The position numbers and the translations under genes were made by a program. Source: Isochrysis galbana (Eukaryota; Haptophyta; Isochrysidales; Isochrysidaceae). Taken from it: a stretch of DNA of 64,000 nucleotides. Every line of letters begins with the position of its first letter. Positions within the stretch are counted from its first letter, which is position 1. The stretch lies in assembly GCA_018136815.1 (NCBI GenBank), contig CM030931.1:5462148-5526147 (forward strand), written 5' to 3'. Positions 33,905-44,984 of the stretch are shown here, one piece after another. The notes below the pieces were generated by a model that was not told the DNA's origin, did not search any database, and saw only the letters and a program-made list of their open reading frames with translations.

Positions 33905-34290
33905 CTTCACCCGGTACCGGTACCGGTACCGGTACCGGTACCGTACCGTACCTGTGGTACTTATTATAGTACTCTAATTAATGGTAACATTAGATACTCT
34001 TAGCTCTTAGTGTACATACAGACAACTACACAATACGCAACTCGCCCACCGCCCACACCGAGGGATCGCCGTCCACGCGCTCCCGCCACGCTCGCTATGA
34101 GAACTCCTCCTCCTCCCCCTCCTCCCCCTCCCCCCTTTCCTCCGTTGGGGGATCTTCAACTTCAATCTCCATTTCCTCTTCCCACTCGAGCACTCGAGCA
34201 CAGCGCACAACCCTCCAGCTCCAGGCTACCATACTGTACGCACCACCGGGTCCGGCGGACCCGGTACCGGTCCACCGGTACCGGTACCTG
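33905..34290. repeat. GGTACC palindrome arrays
   Basis: (ACCGGT/GGTACC)n runs at about 33911-33952 and again near 34256-34290, both continuing into CCTGTGG. Each array is made of overlapping 6-bp palindromes and can fold on itself. They lie inside the IS5-like element, about 350 bp apart. Confidence 0.85.
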
Positions 34291-34753
34291 TGGAACAACT
34301 TAGCGGGGAGAGGTGTGCTCCGACCTCAAGCGAGTTTCTCGGCGAGGCCGATTGCTGTCGCCACGAGGCCGAGGTTGTCGCTCATTTGCAGTTTGCCCTT
34401 GGCGTCTTCTGTAAATATTGGTGCGCAGAGCTCCGACCAGAAGCTGATGAAAAGCACTTGAGTAGAAAACATTGGCGTATCTACATTCTTTACTAAGGAC
34501 AAAAAATAGTCTCGTTACGCATGACTATGCTTAATATGGGAGCCATCATTGTTTTCAGCCGATCCACCTCATAGTAACCATTCTTATCCATAGTATGCTT
34601 TTCGTCTTGTGCTACAAAAACGAGATTGGACGTTTCACCTTGGATTCTTGTCGGTGGGTCGCTTGGACAGGAATTTCCACACGAGAAGAATTAGACATAC
34701 GGCGAGTACGGTGCCTCCGACCACGATTGCGACCCCCGTTGCGAATACTTTAG

Positions 34754-35315
34754 TTAGTTCCGATTGTACTTTGTCTTTTCGTTTAGCTGCAGCTGAGTCC
34801 GGATAACACTCGGCGTGCACGGAGCGCACTGGATGAGTCCACCCGATACGCCGCCGTCGGGTCGGTTTGACGGGTCGAGGCGCATTCCGTACACCACTCG
34901 ATTTTGATCCGCGACAACTGTCACCTTGGTTCCTTGTCTTCCCCTATCGACGTGATTCCTGCCAGTGTTTGGTTTGGTTCCGTGACGATTGTGCACGTGC
35001 GAATAAGAGTCAACAATGTGGCGAATTGGGGGACAGAGTTGCCGATTAGTCTTCAAGGCTTTTTCGTAAGCTGCGTCAATGACTCCTCGTTGCTCGTTGC
35101 TCCCAGAGTTGCAAGCGCCTTCTTACCGCCATGAAGGATGTACTGCCACAGTCAAGCTCTCTCCACTGGCACCCAGTGCGCAAAAGTTTAAAAAGATGTC
35201 GTAATACAGTATCGTCTTCAAGTGCACGACGCCTTCCAGTATGCTTTGGAGGGGCAAGAAGGGAGGCTTGTTGCAAAACGAGCCGTTCAAAAATTTCATT
35301 TAGTTTTAATCCCAT
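34754..35315 (-). pseudogene. IS5/IS4-type DDE transposase remnant
   Basis: Two minus-strand frames carry separate transposase motifs. The first (35315-35076) has the N-terminal pattern DDTVLRHLFKLLRTGCQWRE with VRRRLQLW, as in IS5-family and eukaryotic ISL2EU-like transposases. The second (35056-34754) has DRGRQGTKVTVVADQNRVVYG, the RGrkGtKrhv block before the second catalytic Asp. A stop and frame change separate them and no C-terminal Glu region follows, so the enzyme is inactive. A third overlapping frame (34829-34635) encodes a membrane-helix-like segment (VAIVVGGTVLAVCLILLVWK) of unknown meaning. Confidence 0.7.
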
Positions 35316-35954
35316 TTACCACCAAGAAGGAAAAAAATAGTTTCGTTACATACACGTCCGTAGTCCTCCTTGTTGCTTGTTGCCGTGCGCCTGTCAGCTT
35401 AATCGCACTGCTTGTGGCATTCGGCCTTGGCGTGTTTGCCATGATTCCGGCACTTTTTCTCACACATACTCTCTTGAACTTATACCGTCCACATGGGGGT
35501 AGCTGCCAAAAAACAACCAAACTTGAGGTTGCACCCTCTGAGTGGGGGGGGGCGCGAGGCCCCGCCTCCATGGTGACCAATCATAAGATTAGTGGTTCCG
35601 GGACTGAAAAGTTGTGTCCAATACAATAAGCTAGTGGGGTTGGCCAGGACATAACATTAATCATTTTATTTTATCTAAACGTAGGTTGGGGGTGACGCAC
35701 ACGGATCACTTCCACTTCCACTCACTACTCTGTCTCACGCCGTACGAGGAGTTCGTTTGTTAAAATTTTTTTCCCAAGACGGACGAAGACGGACACGATG
35801 TTACTGGCCCGGGAGGTGGAGGCGATGTTGCAAAAGGCCGCGCTCCACGCCCTCCTTTTTGGGGAAGGAAAGGGAGGTGGTAGGAAGGTAGGGAGTATAC
35901 CCGAGATGTGGGGAGGTCAGCGGGGGGAAACTAGACCTGAGGTTACAAGTTACG

Positions 35955-36110
35955 GCCTCTAAAATGCGACAGCAATGCAATATGTTGCTGCCGACACGAT
36001 GATGGGGGCGTAAAAGTCACACAACTCTAGGACCTCATCGAGCACAAGACACAAGACAAGTGAGCCCCGTATTCTGCGGTTCGTTCAGAAAGTCCGGAGG
36101 GACGAGGCTG
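35955..36110 (-). pseudogene. Broken partial duplicate of the SLOG-SLATT gene
   Basis: About 155 bases match the interior of the neighbouring gene at about 38195-38320, with shared runs such as GTCACACAACTCTAGGACCT and TTCGTTCAGAAAGTCCGGA. The copy has insertions (an ACAAGACACAAGAC stretch) and frame changes, so it does not encode the protein. It lies immediately downstream of the intact gene in the same orientation, the arrangement expected from an old tandem duplication that has mostly been lost. 35596-35954 contains nothing else supported. Confidence 0.8.
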
Positions 36111-36264
36111 CTGGCAACGGGTTACCTAGAGTCGGTGGTACGCCGTAGCATAGCAGGAGGTGGCATCTTCAAGAGTCAAGGTGCTTTATTTATATTCCCG
36201 AAGGTCTTGAGGGTTGCAACGGAGGTAACATTTATTTCTGATTTCCTCCTTTACCACACTTGAT

Positions 36265-38991
36265 TCACACAACTAGTATGGCGCGATCTGGTAGACGCGT
36301 AGCTGTAGCTAATGCACGCGGTTCTGAACCACCTCGAGTACTTACGTTGTCGAATTCGACATGGCCTCGCTCTAGACTCCTATCATCTAAAATGTCCGCA
36401 GACGGAGCAACAAGTGTTGGTGTGGGCCGCGTCGTGATATACATGATGGCACTCTCCGATGTCTCGACAAGTGCATCCAATGTCTCCTGCCATTCTTTAT
36501 CATCGTTCTTGGCGTTCCACGAGAGTGAGATGTTACTGAGCTCGCGCGACGTGCAACGTGACCTACGGAGCTGCTCGGCCATAGGGACCATCGCGTCCCA
36601 CGCAGCTGCCGAGGTGGTAATGGCTGTCGTCACGGCGACCCAAGGAGAGAGACCCACCAGTGAGAGCACGCTTCCTATGGCACCAACAACATATGTGAAA
36701 ACCTTCAAAGACACCAGCCACACTTGAAGCCTCAACTCTTTCGCTTGTTGTTCTCGGAGGCGTACCTTGAGTCGGCGCAAAACATATGTGTCGCCGACTG
36801 CACGCGGAATAGGCCCCTCAGGGACATTGTGCAAGAAGCGGAGCGCGTGGTTGCTCACACGATCATCGCTTTTGGGGACTTTCCACGGCTCTCCCTCACG
36901 AGCCAGGCCTCTATCCCATGCTATCTCGTCCAAGGGCTGGAGCTCGGTTTCGGCTACAATTGTCATGTCGCCTTCGTTTATGCGATGGTCTGCTCGTCTA
37001 TTGCGGATCGTCGTGTCTGGGTGAATGACAGATCGCTCCAGTTGATAAAGCTGCTCGGTAAGCAACTCGGCCCGCGCCGTTGGGATGTCATTCGCAACAC
37101 GGCTTGCTCGGGCTCGCTGGCTTAGCGCCATGCTCGAGTAAGGACCAGTTTGGGTGCAATATTGCCAGAGGTGCTTCTCAGCGCAAGCGGCGCCGTACCT
37201 AAAGGCAATCGCCTTTGCCGAATGGTCTAGGTCCTTTCGAAGAGAGACAAACACCGACAGTAGCACCGGCAAGCTGGCCAGCGTGTATCTAAGCACCTCG
37301 CTGCCAACAGCGTACTGCGGAGTTCATGCAAGAGCGACTGAGGGGGGGTGCAACAAGCGAGCGCAGGCCGAGCAAGAGAGGCAGAGAAGGGAAGGAGGAA
37401 GGTGGCGGGAAAGGGAGTGGTCAAGGGAGAAAACAGGCGGGCAATTCTGATTATGATCAAAGGGCGGCTCGCTCACTTGCTCGTGCACCACTGTCAATGT
37501 GGTAATGATGATAGCCCCGATCAGGTACGTTGCATGAAGCAAGAGGGATGGTTGCTCAAACTTTTCGGCGGCTGCGTGGTATTCGAGACACCGGTCCCGT
37601 GCCTCCATAAAACACACATCGCGCCATCTGAATTCACGCTGGAGCACTCGCAACAACACGGTGCCTTGTGACTTGAGGCTATGGATCAGGAGGCGGCTTC
37701 GAAGCACCTGCTGCAGCATGTGGGTGAACATCTCGGCAGCGTTCGGGAAACCGCACTCTGCCATTATACAATCGGCTTCCTTTAATGCGTCGAAATCTTT
37801 GTTGGAGCGGCGAACCCATACCCGAGGCAGGGCGTTACATAACCGGCCAGAGCCCTCGACTAAAAGTATCGGAATCTCAGCCTGCGCGGCTGCAGCAAGA
37901 CGCCACAACCCGAGCTTACCACCATTAATGAGGATGGCAACGATCGGAGGCTGACCATCTTGTTGTCCAACTGGCCGTTGGCCTGTTGTGGGCCAACCGG
38001 CGAGTAGACGCGCCACACGCATATCGACTGAAGCTGCTATCCCTGCGTGACACGAGGCATCCCGGCCCGCTTCGCAGCCGATGAAGTGGGTCGTTCGCCG
38101 GAGGCAGGGCCACCGATGCAGCTCATACGGGAATTCAATCCCAGGTAGAAGGAAATATCTCGTACTTGTTGCGAATGGCTTGGCCACGGAGTCGGCCTCA
38201 AATGCGACAGAAACTGTTGGTGCTGACACAATAATGGGGCCGTCAAAGTCACACAACTCTAGGACCTCGTCGAACAAGTAAGCGCCCGTGTTCTGTGGTT
38301 CGTTCAGAAAGTCCGGAATGTAAAGTATGGCGTTGTAGTGCTGAACGAATCGTACAAAGTTGCACAGAGTGTCAAAGAGTTCCGACCGCACATTCCTCTC
38401 CTCCTCATGATCAATGAAGACCTCCCAGTCTGGATCAACGTTCTGGCTGACTGCAGTAGTCGCTGCGGACTCATCGGTTGCAGGATGAAAGGCCTGATCG
38501 CCAAGAAGAGATCGTGCCATTTGTATGATACCTTCCGGGCTGTAGGCGCGGAGCGAGTTGAGCCGCTCCAATGGGTGCCCGCGGAGCCGACTAAGCGCAC
38601 TATGAATGCGTCCCTCCTTCACTCTGAGCCGATGCATCTTTGAGATGGTGCCCAGAAATAGCATGAAAACGGGACGAGGTTGGTTCCCGACCCTCAGATT
38701 TTCGGGCAGCTGCTTCTCCTCCTCGCGAAGCATCTTTGCCATTGCGTCGTTCAACGCGGAGACACTTGTTGCAGGTGTCACGCCCTTCATCCAAACATAT
38801 GATACGCTGCCCTCTATAGATCCTGGCACCCGTTGCCGATCGTCCGCAGTGCCCAACCCCAAATCTGAGCCAATCATTGAGCCGGCAGCACACTCCCCCT
38901 GCGTAAGGAGACGTGAAGCCCCAACAGTGATGGCTTGATGTAATACAAAGCTTTCAGAGGTCTCAGACCGAGGGACTGACGCCGACTTCAT
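36265..38991 (-). CDS. SLOG (LSDAT-like) plus SLATT membrane protein, two exons
   Basis: Exons are 38991-37477 and 37314-36265, joined CAA|GTGAGC to CCGCAG|TAC in phase 0, giving 854 residues. The N-terminal half ends in a Rossmann-like SLOG fold of the TRPM-associated type: AILINGGKLGLWRLAAAAQA (about 353-372) and PILLVEGSGRLCNALP (about 374-389), where the GSGR loop is the nucleotide-binding signature. A membrane hairpin follows (ATYLIGAIIITTLTVVHE, then LRYTLASLPVLLSVFVSLRK across the intron) with the RYGAACAEKHLW segment typical of SLATT two-helix domains. A second hairpin (VFTYVVGAIGSVLSLVGL and SPWVAVTTAITTSAAAWDA) lies nearer the C-terminus. In bacteria SLOG domains are proposed to sense nucleotide-derived signals and SLATT domains to act as pore-forming effectors in conflict systems; a signalling or defence role here is inference. 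There is a broken duplicate downstream. Confidence 0.75.
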
Positions 38992-39125
38992 GTGTGATGT
39001 TCACTCGTTTCGATCGTGCAGCGCAGGCAGCTCCTCCGTCCAAATCAAGAGCTACTCGTGCGATGTGAGAGGAGGAAGCCCACCTCCTTTTCACTGTGGC
39101 AACACCACTGCGGCACACGGGCGAC

Positions 39126-39288
39126 TAAAGGTGGTTAGAAAGGAATTCTGAGAAGGGGCGCTGGGGGGGGGGGGGGGGGGGGGGGGGGACGGCTGGGCGA
39201 TCTCCGTCGAGCTGGTGCTGTACGCGCGCCCGCCGCTCACCCGCCGGTCGTTGGCCACCCCTTCTATGAATCCTTTCTAACCACCTTA
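39126..39288. repeat. Short fold-back repeat around a G run
   Basis: AAGGTGGTTAGAAAGGAATTC near 39127 is inverted near 39266-39287 (GAATCCTTTCTAACCACCTT), and the match extends inward over GAGAAGGGG/CCCCTTCT. The loop carries a run of about 25 G (39165-39188). It could be a very short MITE. Confidence 0.75.
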
Positions 39289-40226
39289 ACCCTAGTACCG
39301 TAGTCCACGTGGTGGACGATGATGAACATGTTTATAGGACATATGGCTATATTGGGAGCCCCTGGGAGGCTTACCAGGGCCCTAGGAGGCCTCCGAATGC
39401 GAAATGGGGCCCCTCCTAGGCCTAGGTAGATCTCCCAATCATAAATTCGTCAATGGTGCTTGGTTTCAGAAGCGCGAAGCGCGGGAGAACGTAGAACGTT
39501 GCCACGTTGCCACGAAAGGTTGGCGCGAGCCCGTTTCCCTCCTCCCCCCCCCCCTTCCCCGCCCTTTCACCCCACGGGTCCTCTCCGTGACCAAACGACA
39601 CCCCTCCCGTTTTCACCTCTTTACCTCTTTCATTTTTATGCACAGCCCCACAGCCCCCCCCCCATCCCCTCCCCCCCCCCTTCTCCCCCCCCCCCCCCCC
39701 ACCCCACGAACTCGCCTTGCGAGGCGTGACGGCATTACCCCCCCCACACCCCTTCTGCCCCATGCCCGGCACTGCCAACAACACTACTTTGGGCACACAG
39801 ACCACTCCTCCTAGGCACCCTCCAGAGGCACCCCTGCCGCGGCCCAATCGCGACATCGCGACATTGCACCTTCTGAGGTGAAGATCGAGAAGGCGCCTCG
39901 TGCGCGCCCACACCAATTTATTGCTTGAGGATAGGCTGGAAGATAGCTCGTGCATGTTGCCGTGGGAGTTGGACATGGTGGTCGATGCGGACGATGGTCG
40001 CGTCTGAGTTTTGTTTTAGTACACTATGAGTTTTGTTTTAGTATTCTCAGCCTGATATCATGTTACTAATATCAGTCTCAGCTCCACGACCACTCTCACC
40101 TGAGATAGTGATAGCCCATCCTGGGTTTTTTCTTATTGTCCCCCAGCGGGACTTTTTCTCACACTGTGGCCAGCAAGACCGTGACTGTGTACCAGTCCCC
40201 GAATCACCAGCCCATCCTCTTTGACC
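39289..40226. other. Intergenic with CCTAGG palindromes and C runs
   Basis: 39380-39430 contains several overlapping CCTAGG palindromes (GGGCCCTAGGAGGCC and its inverse). 39540-39715 has many C runs. No coding signal. Confidence 0.55.
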
Positions 40227-40769
40227 CAAGGCTAGGGATTGCAAGTAACTGCAGGGGTTTGAGAGTGGCAGTTATTGCCATGAGGAGGACCAGTTAAGGT
40301 AACGGGTTGCCGGTCGTGGAGCCAGTTAGTGGGGCAGTTAACTGGCATCCCTGACTATAACTTTAGTCTTTAGTAGTTCCCTTTTGTCATTATTTAAATA
40401 AATTAATTGTTGTCGTACGTATATATCACATATCTACATTATCTATACCACCGTTGGCGGTCGGTGGGTAGCCTACCCGACTTGAGAAAAGGTTAATACT
40501 AAAGAGCTAAAGATCTTTGTTCTTTGTTCGACCTTTGTTCTTTGTTTGGCCGTCGACGCGCCGACGCTCGACGCCGACACGCCGACCACGCGCGCACGCG
40601 CGCACAGTGAAAAGCCACCCGCTCGCCTCCACGGACAAAAATTAACTGAGTTACTTGCTCGACGGACGCATCACGGGGCAGTTAGATAACTGCTTGCCGC
40701 CTCACAAGGGCAGTTAGTGGCAGTTAACCAAGTTATCTGGATAACTGCTCCACCCAATCCCTAGCCTTG
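40227..40769. mobile_element. hAT-type MITE, 543 bp
   Basis: The ends are perfect inverted repeats, CAAGGCTAGGGATTG at 40227-40241 and its complement at 40755-40769. Both are flanked by the same 8 bases, CTTTGACC (40219-40226 and 40770-40777). An 8-bp target duplication and ends fitting YARNG are the hallmark of hAT elements. The interior repeats a GGCAGTTA motif near both ends and encodes nothing, so the copy is non-autonomous. Confidence 0.92.
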
Positions 40770-40777
40770 CTTTGACC

Positions 40778-41833
40778 GCAACGTCGAGGTCCTCGATGGG
40801 CCTCGACATTCGCGGCGGTTTGGGTTTGGTGGCTTGCGTGGGTGCTAGTGACCACTACTAGTGGCGGTAGTGGTACAAACACTCTGATGGTTTCTTATTA
40901 GTTGTTGTGCGCTTTCGCAAGATGAGATCCGCAGCTCTACTTGCCCACAACTAGGCGCCTTGGAAGGTGCTGTAGGCCACAGCAAAGCTCCCCCTCACGA
41001 CCTAAGGACGTACGAACGCACTCCACGGACAGCACAGCGACACACAGCACATATGTCATAGTAGTAGCAAAAACAGACGATGAGGTACGACAAGAGTACG
41101 AGAGCTAGCTGCGAGAGGGCGGGCATCCTTGGGCGTTGAGGACCACATGCCACACTCATGACGTTTGGGCCGGCACGGGGAAAGTAACAAATGGTGAGCG
41201 GAAGCCACCGAAAAGTCGGACCACGGCAGGCGATGGCAACAAGATTCGTTCTTCTCGACGGCAGCTCTCCCGCCACACCACTTAAGCGCATCGGTGCCGC
41301 AACAATGCGGCGGGGCGATGCCAGCCCGGCAGGTGCGAGTTACAACGTGGAAGCGATCGAGCGAGCCTGCGGAGTCCACGCTTCGAACGCAGCGGCCCCA
41401 CCCGCGCGTTGGCAGGGAATTATCCGGCAAACTGCAACGCTCATAGGGTTGAACTCACTCCCCTTGCGCGATCTTGACGATACCTCGTTCGGACGGCGGC
41501 GTCAGCGCACTCGCGTGGGAACCATGGGGCAACTGACCGACTACATGAAGAAAGCTCACGCGGGACGAGCACACATGCACACACCAATTGATCGAGAGGA
41601 GAGGGAGGTATGCGCCGCTAGAGAAACGGAGCGCTCAATCCGGCCACTCTTGCTGTCCAGCAATGGGCGCTGCCGCGCACATGTAGGGATACGCCGCACG
41701 ATGCTTCTCCGACCGTGTGGGTGAGCCGGGAGGCTGAGCGCCCGGCCCGGCGGCCTGCCCTGGCGTCGGCTTGAGGCCTTCTCCTGGCGTAGGACGCGGG
41801 GCTAGCGAGAGCCGGGCGCATGGCGGATGCTGC
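40778..41833. other. Intergenic, 3' of the methyltransferase gene
   Basis: A plus-strand ORF at 41191-41724 has no family resemblance and lies antisense to the methyltransferase 3' flank. I do not support it as a gene. Confidence 0.4.
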
Positions 41834-43351
41834 TTACTGCTCCTTAGCGATCTGCACGTACGAGTGAACATAGTCCATCGCGTGGTCGGCCGGCGCACGC
41901 GCGACGCGCTCAGTGTACCGCGCAAACATCTCGTCGGTGAGAGCATCGGCTTCTTGCTGCGTCTTACCGGCGGCGAGCGCTCCGCTGACGAAGGTGGAGT
42001 TGGACCAGGTGCGCGTGGTGGGCACGAAGGTGGCAGCATACGCCGCCGCGTCGTCGCCCGCCTCGCCACGCACCCACTCCGTGTGGAAGGGGCACTCGAC
42101 GAGGCCCTCCTCGGCGCCGACGAGCCTCAGCCCTGCTTGGTAGACTGGGTCAGCAGGATCCTTGAATGGGGCGGTACACTCTGCGAGCGAGCGGTACTCG
42201 TTGGGGAAATTGGTGGCATGGTGGACCTCCGGCCCTGCCACCTCGAGCCACAGCTCCGAGAAGGTGTGGTGCATCGACTCCTTTACCCTTGGTGCCGACT
42301 GGCCCAGGAAGCGTCCTGCTTGGTCCTTGGCGAAGTTGGCGACAACCATCTGGCCACCCGGGCGAAGCTCGCGCGCACGCATCAGCATGATCCGCCGCCA
42401 GTCCTCCGCCGCCTGCGCGGCGAATGCCTCGCGCGTCGGCGCGTGCTGCGTGCACGCGGAATGAAGCGCGTCGGGTATGGGCGCGGGCAGTCTCGTCAGC
42501 CAGTGCATCGCCGTCGCGGAGAAGGCAAAGTCGATGGTGCCGGAAGGGAAGCACTGGTTGTAGAATGAGGTGCCGCTCGCCACCACGTATACCTCGTCCA
42601 CCGAGCCGTCCAGGTAGCCAGGAGGCGAGGAGGGAAGAGTCCCCTGCGTGGGGCGAGTGTGGAGGACTATGGGGAGGCTTGAGCCAAGGACAAGGAGGCA
42701 ACGTCCAGGTGACACAAGAGCCGCTGTCCCGCGAGGCGGTGCCGCAGGAGTTGTGAGCTACAACAGGGCGCGCCCAGACGGGCGACCGAGGGGAGGCCGG
42801 GGGAGGGGATGGCGCAGGCAGGCGAGGCGAACAGAGCGGCTGGAGCTCGTCATGAGGGAAGGGCGCTGAGAGGGGCTCGCTCGCGCGCGCCCGGCGAGGA
42901 GGGCGAGGCGCTGGGAACGATGAGATGTCGCGCGCGCGCGGGCGAGCGGGCGCGGGCAGAGGCGAAGCTTCTGTACCTGCGTGAGGTGGAAGAGCGACTG
43001 CCAGTCGTTGCCTGGCTGATCCTCATAGCTGACGACGATGGGCGACAGAGGCTCGGCGCTCCTCACCGCGTGTACGAGCGTCCGAAACAGCGGTAGCGAG
43101 GTGCCTCCGTCGGCGGTGCCAAAGTCGGCAAAGTGGAAAGGAGTGTCCGGAGGGATTGAGAGCTCCTTCCTCCGAGCGAGAACCTTGTGGAGAGAGGCGA
43201 GCGCGAGAGGCTCGCACCTGCGGATGACGTCGAAGCATCCCTTTGTGGCAGAGGAGTAGTGGCCCGAGCCTGAGGCCCCAAAGGGGACATGCTTGCCTGC
43301 GGACTCTGAGATGAGACGGGAGAGAGAGCGGGAGGAGAGACGGCAGGACAT
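41834..43351 (-). CDS. SABATH-like SAM-dependent carboxyl methyltransferase, two exons
   Basis: Exons are 43351-42977 and 42643-41834, joined CAG|GTACAG to CACGCAG|GGG in phase 0, giving 394 residues, close to the 350-390 of the family. SABATH enzymes transfer a methyl group from S-adenosylmethionine to carboxyl groups of small molecules such as salicylate, jasmonate or farnesoic acid. The SAM-binding segment reads FADFGTADGGTSLP (74-87). The family signature SGTSFYNQCFPSGTIDFAF with SATAMHWL (about 148-174) is clear and spans the wall of the substrate pocket. YEDQPGNDW (109-117) matches the conserved DLPxNDFN-type motif. The substrate cannot be read from sequence. The start is the first ATG of the exon frame. 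The family is best known in land plants, so an algal copy is notable but not unprecedented. Confidence 0.9.
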
Positions 43352-44984
43352 CTGGGGCAAGAGGGGGGAAGGTAGGCTCTTGATTCTCTGGTGTGTAGCG
43401 ATGGCGGCCTCGTCGCGCTCTCTCTCTCTCTCTGGTCTTCTCCCGCTCTCTTGGAGGGGGAGGGGGGCGCTTCTCTCTCTATTGGGAGAAGATATATGGC
43501 CTTCTCTGGTCTCTTACCCCAACAAGCGGTGGGGAGCCGAGAGTAGTAGGAGTAGACGAAAAGGATGCTCCTAGCTTGATGACAGCAGTGAGGAAGGGTT
43601 GCACGTGAATCAGAGGCCGTCTCAGATTAAAGTACGCAGAATCGTGAGAGGAGAGGAGAGGTCTCTGAGAAAGAGGGAGGGCGAGGAGGCGGGAGCGGGG
43701 GGAGGAAGGGAGGGTTTATACTCTACTACCTGGCTGCCCATGAGGGTGTAGAAAAGTTAGAAGAGGCGTCGTACCCCTGCGAAAAGAAAACAAGGGAGCC
43801 GTCTTGAGGCTTCAGGGTGTGGGGTTGGGGGGGGGGGGGGGGGGAAGGGTGCGGGCCAGTTGTGTAGTTGGGCCAGTGGAGGAGAGTGTGGGCGACGCGG
43901 CACTCGAGGCGAGGTGTCGCAGCGGAGACACAAATAGACCCGGTCCAGCGGGTATTCCCTGGAGTCTCGGACGCACTGCGCAGCCCCCCCCCCCCACGCG
44001 CGGCATAGGCCTTGGCACGCCACGCGGCGCATTGAGAATTGATTGCTTTGGTTGTTGCTCGGTGGCCGTGATTGCGCGAACGGCGGAGCTCGCTGATGAG
44101 ATCTCGTCATCGTGTCACGCGCGGCCGAGGGAACGCGATGTGCTGCGTCGCCGTCGGCCGCGTCGCCGCCGCGGCGGCGGCGGTGGGGGTGGGGGAGGGA
44201 GGGGGGGGGGGGGGCGCCACGCCGGCGGCGAGCTTGCACATCGCGTTCCCCTCCGCGCGCGGGGGGAGGGACGGAGCGGCCGCCTTGTGGGGTGCGTGAC
44301 TCTCTGATTAGGGGGAGGGGGGGGGGGGGAGGGGGGGAGGAGATTGGGGGGGGGGGGGGAGAGGAGAAAAGGGGACGTTGTCGACGAATCTGGCCCCCCC
44401 GCCCCCCAAGGGAAGTTTCGCGCCACGAGGCCGAGTTTTGGGAGGGGGAGAGGGGCGCAAGGGACCGTGTCACGGGTCGCGGTCGAGTCTTCTTGTAGAC
44501 GGGGTGGTTTCTTTTCGATTCGGAGGGTGCGCGCGGGGGGGGGAGGGAGAGTTGGGGGCAACGCGTGGAAAGAAAGGGGGGCAGGGAGGAGAGGAGAGGA
44601 CGGCGTTGGGACGCACGAGAAGTGAGAAGTAATCCTCGAGAAGTGGAAAGAGTGTGCGGATGGCGGACGCGTTGGCTGTCGCGCCTTCGGCGTCGTGGTG
44701 AGATGATGGACGGACGCCGAGAGGCTTAGAGACGGCGGCCCGCGCGGCGGCGGTGTCACCGGTGGGAATCCTGAGAGAGAGGAGAAAACGAGAGGAAAGA
44801 AGGGAAGGGAGGGGGGGGGAGAGAGAGAGAGAGAGAGAGAGATTGGAGAGAGTGGGGGGGGGGGGGGAAGGTGCAAGAAGAGAGGGAGCCAGGAGCACCC
44901 CACGGTGAGACGATTAATCGCCCCCGGAGACGTGAAAGTACTCCCGCGGTGGGGCTCGCTGTGCAGCCGCCCTCCGGGTCCGCC
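43352..44984. other. Divergent intergenic region, low complexity
   Basis: Shared 5' region of the methyltransferase (left) and the dehydrogenase-oxidase gene (right). It holds CT/GA tracts (about 43417-43432 and 44817-44842), many G runs (43829-43843, 44312-44360) and CGG-type repeats (about 44160-44180). ORFs across it reflect composition and I do not support them. Confidence 0.6.

Larger units (their letters stand above)
33265..35595 (-). mobile_element. Decayed IS5-like DNA transposon with inverted ends
   Basis: The two ends are inverted copies of one another. The best-matching parts are 33328-33343 with 35524-35539 (AGAGGGTGCAACCTCA) and 33383-33403 with 35476-35496 (CATGTGGACGGTATAAGTTC core). 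Weaker matching continues outward to an ACCATGGAGG/CCATGGTG motif on each side. Between them on the minus strand lie transposase remnants. Further copies of the end sequence occur at 48703-49090 and 62527-62547. Target-site duplications were not identified, so the exact limits are approximate. Confidence 0.7.

Noticed and set aside
41191..41724. 177-codon plus-strand ORF
   Set aside because: No family resemblance or splice context; probably chance in GC-rich intergenic DNA.
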